A stretch of DNA of 8,559 nucleotides from Sedimenticola sp. (lineage in GTDB: Bacteria; Pseudomonadota; Gammaproteobacteria; Chromatiales; Chromatiaceae): NCBI GenBank assembly GCA_030590525.1, contig JAUUYI010000071.1, positions 1 to 8,559 of the forward strand, given 5' to 3'. The translations under genes were made by a program, and so were the position numbers. This document shows positions 1 through 4,575 of this stretch, piece by piece. Positions within the stretch are counted from its first letter, which is position 1. Every line of letters starts with the position of its first letter. Below the pieces are notes generated by a model that was given only the letters and a program-made list of their open reading frames with translations, searched no databases and had not been told where the DNA came from.

Positions 1-200
1 AAGTCCATGATTTTGGGGCGTCGAGGCGCCCGTCTGGCAAGGCGCAAGGGCGCAGGAATATTAATATCTTTCAAGTCCTTGCAACGTGACCCACAGGGAT
101 GTGGGAAATGCCGGTTCCGTCAGGAACATGAACCGACCAGCCAGGCGGGATGGATCGGTGTTCCAAAACAGGGAGTTATTATTTCGCGAGCCCTAGGTCG
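1..200. repeat. Hairpin-rich dispersed repeat, possible structured RNA
   Basis: No convincing gene lies in this stretch. It carries a run of four hairpins: GCAAGG 37-42 with CCTTGC 77-82; CCCACA 90-95 with TGTGGG 100-105 (loop GGGA); GTTCC 114-118 with GGAAC 123-127; and ACCGA 132-136 with TCGGT 155-159. Its two ends recur elsewhere in the window. Positions 11-38 match 1759-1786 in inverted orientation at 27 of 28 bases, and 163-189 match 1781-1807 in direct orientation at 24 of 27. This marks it as a member of a dispersed repeat family. It could be a transcribed structured RNA, a leader of the downstream permease gene, or a non-autonomous mobile repeat. The sequence does not decide between these, nor give the strand or exact limits. 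Confidence 0.55.
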
Positions 201-270
201 CCGATAGCAGTGGCGTGCATGGGAAGAGCTGAGTAGTTACGATTATTAATACGCCCAACTGACACATCTC

Positions 271-1374
271 ATGGAACTTCTGAAAACCTGGTTCAAGCGT
301 TACTTCTCTGACCCGGAAGTGCTGTTTCTAACAATTTTCCTTCTGCTTGGATTCGCTATCGTTCTCACCATGGGGGATATGCTCGCCCCGGTGCTGGCCA
401 GTATCGTCGTCGCCTATCTGCTGGAGGGTCTGGTGGGGATACTGGAGCGCCATGGGGTGCCCAGGCTGGTGGCCGTGCTGATTGTATTCATCGTCTTTCT
501 GCTGTTCGTGTCGGTGCTGTTGCTTGGATTGCTGCCACAGTTATCGCGTCAGGCGACACAGCTGTTTCAGCAGATTCCGTTGATGATCACTGAAGGGCAG
601 GGGTTGCTGATGCGCTTGCCGCAGAGCTATCCCGGTTTCATCTCCCCGGAGCAGGTGCAGGAGATTATCGGGGTAATCCGCCAGGAGATCGCTGAGTTTG
701 GGCAAACCGTGGTGTCTGCTTCCCTGGCCTCGGTGGTGGGACTGATAACGATCCTGATCTATCTGATCTTGATGCCGCTGCTGGTCTTTTTCTTTCTTAA
801 GGACAAACGACTCATACTGAACTGGGTTGGACGCTTTATACCTGAAGACAGGCACATGGCAGACGCTGTATGGATGGATGTGGATCGGCAGATAGCCAAC
901 TATGTTCGGGGGAAGTTCTGGGAAATCATAATCGTCTGGAGTGCCTGTTCCGTCACCTTCACTCTGATGGGGCTGCAATATGCCATGCTGCTGGGGCTGC
1001 TGGTGGGGCTGTCGGTGATCATCCCTTATATCGGTGCCGCTGTCGTCACATTTCCAGTACTGTTGATCGGCTGGTTTCAGTGGGGCTGGGGGGCTGACTT
1101 TCTCTGGCTCTGTGTTGCCTACTTCACTATCCAGGTGCTGGATGGCAACGTATTGGTGCCACTGCTCTTCTCCGAAGTCGTGAACCTGCACCCGATTGCC
1201 ATCATTGTGGCAATACTGGTATTTGGCGGGTTCTGGGGATTCTGGGGGGTCTTCTTCGCGATTCCATTGGCGACACTGGTGCAGGCGGTGATCAATGCCT
1301 GGTCCAATCGCCAGTCAGTGTGCCGAGCACCGGACAGCGAGCCCTTAGTGACTACCCCGATCGAAATCGGATAG
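271..1374 (+). CDS. AI-2E family transporter (PerM/TqsA-like permease)
   Basis: A 367-residue polytopic inner-membrane protein of the AI-2E (formerly UPF0118) family, whose members include PerM, TqsA and some Na+/H+ antiporters. Hydrophobic segments lie at about residues 17-52, 63-88, 148-177, 215-240, 241-268, 276-298 and 307-345. A soluble amphipathic stretch sits at about 90-145, as is typical of the family. Family hallmarks are IPYIGA at 251-256, DGNVLVPLLFS at 291-301, LHPIAIIVA at 306-314 and the glycine/tryptophan-rich FGGFWGFWG at 318-326. The length is normal. The start at 271 fits the usual N-terminus, but no clear Shine-Dalgarno sequence precedes it. The gene stands alone and ends facing the small membrane-protein gene at 1414-1602. 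The substrate cannot be inferred: many members have nothing to do with autoinducer-2. Confidence 0.9.
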   Translation: MELLKTWFKRYFSDPEVLFLTIFLLLGFAIVLTMGDMLAPVLASIVVAYLLEGLVGILERHGVPRLVAVLIVFIVFLLFVSVLLLGLLPQLSRQATQLFQQIPLMITEGQGLLMRLPQSYPGFISPEQVQEIIGVIRQEIAEFGQTVVSASLASVVGLITILIYLILMPLLVFFFLKDKRLILNWVGRFIPEDRHMADAVWMDVDRQIANYVRGKFWEIIIVWSACSVTFTLMGLQYAMLLGLLVGLSVIIPYIGAAVVTFPVLLIGWFQWGWGADFLWLCVAYFTIQVLDGNVLVPLLFSEVVNLHPIAIIVAILVFGGFWGFWGVFFAIPLATLVQAVINAWSNRQSVCRAPDSEPLVTTPIEIG

Positions 1375-1382
1375 ATAAGGTC

Positions 1383-1406
1383 CCCGGGTGCTGCAGCGCA
1401 CCCGGG
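1383..1406. terminator. GC-rich hairpin between convergent genes
   Basis: A perfect 9-bp stem, CCCGGGTGC (1383-1391) with GCACCCGGG (1398-1406) and a 6-nt loop, lies only a few bases past the stop codons of both the permease (1374) and the small membrane-protein gene (1414). On the + strand a run of seven T follows at 1423-1429, which is 16 nt past the stem and therefore not the classic adjacent U-tract. The position suggests a shared bidirectional terminator or a 3'-end stabiliser. Confidence 0.55.
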
Positions 1407-1413
1407 TGCCATG

Positions 1414-1602
1414 TCAGCTTGCTTTTTTTCCGGTGTTGAGGCCGATAGGCAGGTAGGCAGGGCACCAGCCGATCAGACCGGTCACCAAGGGGATGGCCCC
1501 GAGGTAGAACCAGGGGTTGCCGGACTGGTAGGCCCAGTATACGAGACCCGCGCCGACTGCGATGCGCAGAATACGGTCGATACTACCAACATTGCTCTTC
1601 AT
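1414..1602 (-). CDS. Small YgaP-type (DUF2892) inner-membrane protein
   Basis: A 62-residue protein resembling the YgaP-like transmembrane domain family (DUF2892). It starts MKSNVGSIDRILRI, continues with two hydrophobic helices at about residues 11-25 and 30-47, and ends with the family's CP-containing segment GWCPAYLPIGLNT (45-57). A good Shine-Dalgarno GGGAG lies 8 nt upstream of this ATG, which fixes the start. The reading frame is open for another 106 codons upstream, but that stretch runs through repeat DNA and does not look like protein. In YgaP the domain anchors a rhodanese; stand-alone copies like this have no assigned role. The gene is monocistronic and convergent with the permease gene. 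The single cysteine may be functional, but that is only inference. Confidence 0.85.
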   Translation of the reverse strand: MKSNVGSIDRILRIAVGAGLVYWAYQSGNPWFYLGAIPLVTGLIGWCPAYLPIGLNTGKKAS

Positions 1603-1630
1603 CTCTATTTCTCCCAAATTACAGTAAGAA

Positions 1631-1668
1631 CGGTTAAAAACCGGTATGGCCAGGAGCTGGAAACCAGC
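1631..1668. other. Two small palindromes upstream of the DUF2892 gene
   Basis: CGGTTAAAAACCG at 1631-1643 is a perfect 5+3+5 palindrome, and GCTGG-AAA-CCAGC lies at 1656-1668. Both fall 29-66 bp upstream of the minus-strand start codon at 1602, where an operator or mRNA-leader hairpins could sit. No convincing -35/-10 pair was recognised, so a regulatory role is only a possibility. Confidence 0.3.
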
Positions 1669-1707
1669 AGGTTGGGAAGAAGCATAAAGTAGTTGATCTG
1701 GGGAGTC

Positions 1708-1722
1708 TGTGACTATGTCACA
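1708..1722. other. Short palindrome TGTGAC-TAT-GTCACA
   Basis: A perfect 6-bp inverted repeat with a 3-nt spacer. Each half resembles a CRP half site (TGTGA/TCACA), but the 3-nt spacing is shorter than the 6 nt a standard CRP site needs. It sits just before the repeat copy at 1759-1815 and may be one of that repeat's hairpins and not an operator. Confidence 0.3.
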
Positions 1723-1758
1723 CAGGCCCTGCCACCACATTGAGAATTGCTGAACGCG

Positions 1759-1815
1759 GCCAGACGGGCGCATCGACGCCCCAAAACAGGAACTAATTAT
1801 TTCGCGATCCCTTAG
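1759..1815. repeat. Second copy of the dispersed repeat seen at window start
   Basis: This 57-bp block contains two modules shared with positions 1-200. The part 1759-1786 is the inverted counterpart of 11-38 (27 of 28 bases). The part 1781-1807 matches 163-189 directly (24 of 27 bases; both end in ATTTCGCGA) and partial similarity continues to about 1815. In this copy the two modules overlap, whereas in the first copy they lie about 125 bp apart and the first module is flipped. It is a short interspersed repeat, with no coding potential that looks real. Confidence 0.6.
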
Positions 1816-1834
1816 CCCGAATTTTTCACAAAAT

Positions 1835-1941
1835 GGGCTATCCACTTCACGCAAGGTGTCTCGACTTTTCGCAGACGATACCGACATGATCCTGGCGAGA
1901 ATCTGAACATTGCATATCAACTTGCGTAAAGTGGATAGCCC
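1835..1941. mobile_element. MITE-like palindromic element with 21-bp terminal inverted repeats
   Basis: The ends 1835-1855 and 1921-1941 are inverted copies of each other at 20 of 21 positions (the outer part reads GGGCTATCCACTT and its complement). They enclose 65 bp with no gene. The 9-bp sequence TTTCACAAA occurs directly on both sides, at 1824-1832 and 1943-1951, separated from the inverted repeats by only 2 bp and 1 bp, which resembles a target-site duplication. A further TAGCCC at 1813-1818 can pair with the left end. The size and structure fit a miniature non-autonomous transposable element, or a large hairpin from a REP-type family. No transposase is present in the window. Confidence 0.5.
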
Positions 1942-1944
1942 GTT

Positions 1945-2127
1945 TCACAAATTGTGCTTGATCTCGCTTGTCTCTTGATTCCACACGGAATATTTCCTCG
2001 GCAACTGCTCCATGCGTTGCTCTACCTCTTGCATCCATGCAGTCGTCAGTCGGTCGTAGCCACCGATACGCCGCTCCTTCGGAGATTTCCTTGTGAAACC
2101 AATATACTGCGCGATATCGACGCAAAG
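1945..2127 (-). pseudogene. Possible C-terminal remnant of an unrecognised gene
   Basis: An open frame of 60 codons runs from just after a stop at 2128-2130 to a TGA at 1945-1947. It reads like real protein (for example QYIGFTRKSPKERRIGGYD, then AWMQEVEQRMEQLPRKYSVW), with a plausible basic and amphipathic composition, but has no start codon near its beginning, so it would be the decayed 3' end of a gene. Its stop codon lies inside the direct repeat beside the MITE-like element. An overlapping open frame in another phase looks far less protein-like. I do not recognise the family. A chance open frame of this length is quite possible, so confidence is low. Confidence 0.3.
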
Positions 2128-2143
2128 TTATGAAATCTTCGGG

Positions 2144-2842
2144 TTAGAGTTCGCGGGATTTCTCTGTCAGGCCATCCCGGTTCAGCAGCGATATGGTGCC
2201 ACGTCCGGCATGGATCAACCCGCTGCCATCAAAATCCTTCAGTATGCGACTCACCACCTCCCTGGAGGTGCCGAGGTCTGAAGCGATCTCCTGATGGGTC
2301 GTGTGCAGCGGTGTCTCAGGGTCAGATACGTTCTGGCAGAGGTAGGCAGCGATACGTCGGTCCATACGCCGGAATACTACCTCCTCGATCACGCTGATGA
2401 TGTTTGAGAGTCTCCGGGATAGCAGGCCGAAGAGATAATCCCGCCAGGCACTGGAGTCGGTAAGCCAGGCCCTTACCTCGGAGGCGGGGATCACTACTGC
2501 CTCGGTCTCTGTTTCGCAAACGGCACAAGCGGGGAAGGGCTGATCGCTCAGGATGCAGGAGGCGGTCAGGATGCAGCTCTCTCCGGGACCCACCCGATAG
2601 AGCGTGATCTGGCGGCCATTCTCTCCCAGTTTGAAGACCTTGGCACTGCCGCGGATGATCAGTGCCAGGTGGGAACAGACCCGCCCCTCATGGCATACAT
2701 ACTGGTCCTTTTCCAACTTGACCAAGGAGGCACTCTGCATGAAACGCTCATGGAGGGAATCGTCTCCCGCCTCCAGAAAAGCAAAAATTTCATGCAATGA
2801 CTGCTGCCTGGCCTTGTCTGTGATCATCAGGAAATCCACCAT
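2144..2842 (-). CDS. Crp/Fnr-family transcriptional regulator, cysteine-rich
   Basis: A 232-residue cytoplasmic DNA-binding regulator. The N-terminal cyclic-nucleotide-binding-type beta-roll covers about residues 30-120. It is followed by the long dimerisation helix at about 131-160 and a winged helix-turn-helix whose helices read HQEIASDLGTSREVVSRILKDF at 183-204, split here as HQEIASDLG and TSREVVSRILKDF. Length is normal for the family. Six cysteines fall in the beta-roll: C50, C56, C90, C96, C106 and C109, with C169 further on. The FNR-type N-terminal cysteine cluster is absent. Position 2842 is the longest start; an ATG at 2827 (residue 6) has a GGTGG at suitable distance and is a real alternative. 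The gene is divergent from the metallopeptidase gene across 74 bp, so it may regulate itself or that neighbour. The ligand is unknown. Confidence 0.88.
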   Translation of the reverse strand: MVDFLMITDKARQQSLHEIFAFLEAGDDSLHERFMQSASLVKLEKDQYVCHEGRVCSHLALIIRGSAKVFKLGENGRQITLYRVGPGESCILTASCILSDQPFPACAVCETETEAVVIPASEVRAWLTDSSAWRDYLFGLLSRRLSNIISVIEEVVFRRMDRRIAAYLCQNVSDPETPLHTTHQEIASDLGTSREVVSRILKDFDGSGLIHAGRGTISLLNRDGLTEKSREL

Positions 2843-2916
2843 CGGTTCATGAAGAAAGAGTGTAGCTGTAGAGCAAGTGGTAATCTATGGTTAAATTCTG
2901 AGGTCTTGACGACACC

Positions 2917-3600
2917 ATGCATCTGATCGTTTTACTGTTGGCCCTGGTGCTGATCCTGAACGGACCACAATGGTGGGTCCAATACATACTGGCGCGCTAT
3001 AACCGCAGGCAGGAGGATTTTCCCGGCACGGGTGGAGAGCTCGCCCGCCACCTGCTGGATCGGTTTCAGCTGAATCAGGTCCGGGTGGAGGTGGCGGAGG
3101 GGATGGGTGACCACTATGACCCGGAGCAGCGGGTGGTGCGTCTCACTCCGGACAAGCTGAATGGCCGCACGCTTACCGCTGTTGCGACGGCGGCACATGA
3201 AGTGGGTCATGCGATACAGCATGCGGAAGGTTACGGACCGTTTCTGTGGCGGCTGCAACTGGCGAGGGTAGCCCGGTTGTCCGACAGGATCGGCTCTTTT
3301 CTGCTGTTTGCCGTGCCCCTGCTCACCCTGATCACCAAGACGCCGGCGGTCGGGATGCTGACGTTGCTGGCGGCCATCGCAACCCTCGGGATGGCGGTGC
3401 TGGTGCAACTGGTGACACTGCCGGTGGAGTGGGACGCAAGTTTTGGCCGAGCTCTGCCCATTCTGGAATCAGGCTATATCGCTCGTTCACAACAGGCGGC
3501 TGTCCGCCGCATCCTGCGGGCCTGTGCATTGACTTATGTGGCGTCATCCCTTGCCGGGCTGCTCAACTTCTGGCGCTGGCTGCGCCTGCTCAAGCGCTAA
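2917..3600 (+). CDS. Membrane zinc metallopeptidase, YugP-like
   Basis: A 227-residue protein of the YugP/Zn_peptidase_2 family of membrane-embedded zinc metallopeptidases. Visible landmarks in order: an N-terminal hydrophobic anchor (residues 2-15); DHYDP at 65-69, conserved in the family; the catalytic HEVGH zinc motif at 94-98, within AAHEVGHAIQHAEGY; two hydrophobic segments at about 126-139 and 143-168; and TLPVEWDAS at 167-175, whose glutamate (171) is the probable third zinc ligand. A further conserved helix, ALTYVASSLAGLLNF, lies near the C-terminus. Length is normal and no key residue is missing. The start codon is the first ATG, with only a distant GAGG before it. The gene stands alone, is divergent from the Crp/Fnr gene and is followed by a strong terminator. 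The physiological substrate is not known for this family. Confidence 0.88.
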   Translation: MHLIVLLLALVLILNGPQWWVQYILARYNRRQEDFPGTGGELARHLLDRFQLNQVRVEVAEGMGDHYDPEQRVVRLTPDKLNGRTLTAVATAAHEVGHAIQHAEGYGPFLWRLQLARVARLSDRIGSFLLFAVPLLTLITKTPAVGMLTLLAAIATLGMAVLVQLVTLPVEWDASFGRALPILESGYIARSQQAAVRRILRACALTYVASSLAGLLNFWRWLRLLKR

Positions 3601-3639
3601 CGAAGAATTTTCCTGTAGGAGCGGGTTCCGGCTCAGCCA

Positions 3640-3731
3640 AGTAGGTCGGGCACGGTTTTTGTGCCCGACATTTTTTCTGGCAGGTAGCTTTGGGAAATGA
3701 TGTCGGGCATAAACGGCATGCCCGACCTACT
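3640..3731. repeat. Nested inverted-repeat element built on GTCGGGCA
   Basis: The ends are a perfect 13-bp inverted repeat: AGTAGGTCGGGCA at 3640-3652 and TGCCCGACCTACT at 3719-3731. Inside are two perfect 9-bp hairpins that share the same core, GTCGGGCAC/GTGCCCGAC at 3645-3669 and GTCGGGCAT/ATGCCCGAC at 3702-3726. The four arms can therefore pair in alternative ways, as two small hairpins or as one long stem. It resembles short non-autonomous repeats scattered in intergenic DNA; the left hairpin also works as a terminator. Confidence 0.6.
3645..3676 (+). terminator. Rho-independent terminator after the metallopeptidase gene
   Basis: A perfect 9-bp stem (GTCGGGCAC 3645-3653, GTGCCCGAC 3661-3669) with a 7-nt loop is followed by ATTTTTT (3670-3676). 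It lies 45 bp after the stop codon of the metallopeptidase gene and is well formed. It should end that transcript and insulate the flagellar operon from read-through. Confidence 0.75.
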
Positions 3732-3750
3732 CTCTGTTTTTGTTTATTTT

Positions 3751-3779
3751 CTCCGTGCCTCTGCGTCTCCGTGTGAATT
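3751..3779. repeat. CTCCGTGCCTCTGCGTCTCC-type dispersed repeat
   Basis: This pyrimidine-rich stretch belongs to a short repeat found between genes in many unrelated bacteria. On the minus strand it gives the recurrent spurious peptide HTETQRHGE. It is recognised from memory of that pattern; no function is established. Its presence next to other short repeats shows this interval collects such sequences. Confidence 0.5.
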
Positions 3780-3920
3780 TTAATAGATATGGCTAAAGGG
3801 CAGGGCTTGCCCGCGAACAGTGCCGCTGCAATTTTTGACCTTTGTATAAAAGCAGAATTACGTCGACTCCATCCGAACAAGTGCCTGTCGGGTTTCTGCC
3901 CTCTCCAAACCTCTGGGCCT

Positions 3921-3934
3921 GTCAATTGTTCGAC
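3921..3934. promoter_or_regulatory. Possible FleQ-like activator site
   Basis: GTCAATTGTTCGAC has the GTCA...GAC half sites and the 14-bp length of the FleQ binding consensus reported for Pseudomonas (about GTCANTAAATTGAC, from memory). It matches 9 of 13 defined positions. It lies roughly 65 bp upstream of the sigma-54 -24 element, a normal distance for an enhancer-binding protein. The central bases differ, so this is tentative. Confidence 0.3.
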
Positions 3935-3949
3935 ACGGCGAGTGATAAG

Positions 3950-3970
3950 AATTACTAACTCTCAGTAATT
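3950..3970. promoter_or_regulatory. Perfect 7-bp inverted repeat upstream of the flagellar promoter
   Basis: AATTACT (3950-3956) and AGTAATT (3964-3970) are exact inverted copies with a 7-nt spacer. The centre is about 40 bp upstream of the -24 element, inside A/T-rich DNA that could bend. It is a candidate operator for a flagellar activator or another regulator. No known consensus was matched. Confidence 0.4.
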
Positions 3971-3997
3971 AAAGTAAAAATACTATAAATCCCAGGG

Positions 3998-4013
3998 TGG
4001 CACGGCTATTGCT
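3998..4013 (+). promoter_or_regulatory. Sigma-54 (RpoN) promoter of the fliL operon
   Basis: TGGCACGGCTATTGCT matches the RpoN consensus TGGCACG-N4-TTGCW exactly, with the -24 GG at 3999-4000 and the -12 GC at 4011-4012. Transcription should start near 4023-4025, leaving a leader of about 23 nt before the fliL start. RpoN promoters need an enhancer-binding activator; in flagellated gammaproteobacteria this is usually FleQ/FlrA or FleR/FlrC. Gene content and position directly upstream of fliL agree with this use. Confidence 0.88.
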
Positions 4014-4046
4014 TTACACAGGATAAATCCATGAGGTGTCGATGCA

Positions 4047-4571
4047 ATGGCAAAAAAGAAGGCGAATGAAGCGCTGGATCTGGGGATCGAGAATGAAAAA
4101 GGCTCGAAGAAAAAACTGATCATCCTGATTGTCGCGGGCGTACTGATGCTGCTTGTTGGCGGCCTGGGGATCGGTTGGTTCCTGTTGGGTGATGAGGAGG
4201 GGGAGATTGCGGGGGCAAGCGCTGACGGGGAACAGCCGGTGGAGGAAAAACGCCCGGCGATCTATCAGTCACTGGATCCTCTCTTCGTGGTCAATCTTCC
4301 CCCCGGGGGAGAGCTCAAGTTGCTGCAGGTTGGCCTGCAGGTGATGGCCAGAGACCCTGAGCTGCTCGAATTCATCGAACACAACGACCCCATGATCCGT
4401 AACAGCCTGCTCAATCTCTTCAGTGCCCAGGAGGGAAAACTACTGAAGAGTCGCGAAGAGAAGGAGAAGCTTCAGGCGGAGGTGCTCAAAGTTCTGAACC
4501 AGCTGACCAGGGATCAGGGTGGGACGGGCGAGGTCGAAGCAGTCTATTTTACCTCTTTCGTGATGCAGTGA
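4047..4571 (+). CDS. fliL: Flagellar basal-body-associated protein FliL
   Basis: A 174-residue single-pass inner-membrane protein. It has a short basic cytoplasmic tail (KKK motifs at 3-5 and 21-23), one transmembrane helix at about 24-47, an acidic linker (49-68) and a periplasmic FliL domain (about 72-174) with the typical LDPLFVVNL at 76-84 and a C-terminal EAVYFTSFVMQ. FliL rings surround MotA/MotB stators and help motor torque and swarming. GAGG lies 10 nt before this ATG; earlier ATGs at 4031 and 4042 are out of frame. It is the first gene after the sigma-54 promoter, and fliM begins 4 nt after its stop, the standard gammaproteobacterial order. The usual upstream neighbour fliK is not next to it here. 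Confidence 0.95.
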   Translation: MAKKKANEALDLGIENEKGSKKKLIILIVAGVLMLLVGGLGIGWFLLGDEEGEIAGASADGEQPVEEKRPAIYQSLDPLFVVNLPPGGELKLLQVGLQVMARDPELLEFIEHNDPMIRNSLLNLFSAQEGKLLKSREEKEKLQAEVLKVLNQLTRDQGGTGEVEAVYFTSFVMQ

Positions 4572-4575
4572 TCCC

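Larger units (their letters stand above)
3614..3817. repeat. Two halves of a REP-like sequence separated by other repeats
   Basis: TGTAGGAGCGGG at 3614-3625 and GGGCTTGCCCGCGAA at 3803-3817 look like the left and right parts of the widespread REP-like palindrome of the form TGTAGGAGCGGG...CCCGCGAA. Here about 177 bp separate them, filled by the hairpin element at 3640-3731 and the CTCCGTGCC repeat at 3751-3779. The REP-like consensus is from memory. That the two halves were once joined is inference. Confidence 0.4.

Noticed and set aside
7..207. A 66-codon open frame on the + strand near the window start
   Set aside because: It lies wholly in the hairpin-rich repeat, has no ribosome binding site and an arginine/glycine-rich composition typical of spurious translation of structured repeats.
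244..250. TATTAAT as a -10 element for the permease gene
   Set aside because: No recognisable -35 hexamer lies 16-18 bp upstream, so it is just an A/T-rich stretch as far as can be seen.
541..1191. A 216-codon open frame on the minus strand
   Set aside because: It is antisense to the permease gene and rich in Gln, His and Pro, as expected for the complement of a leucine- and valine-rich membrane protein.
1708..1722. CRP binding site
   Set aside because: The half sites fit, but the spacer is 3 nt and not 6, so it is listed only as a palindrome.
1603..1920. A 106-codon N-terminal extension of the DUF2892 protein
   Set aside because: It runs through repeat DNA and the MITE-like palindrome, does not resemble the family, and a good ribosome binding site supports the start at 1602.
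1847..2125. A 92-codon open frame on the minus strand
   Set aside because: It reads through the MITE-like element with a composition rich in Cys, His, Trp and Arg; the overlapping frame at 1945-2127 looks more protein-like.
3590..3925. A 111-codon open frame on the minus strand
   Set aside because: It is a translation of the repeat patch and contains the well-known spurious HTETQRHGE peptide.
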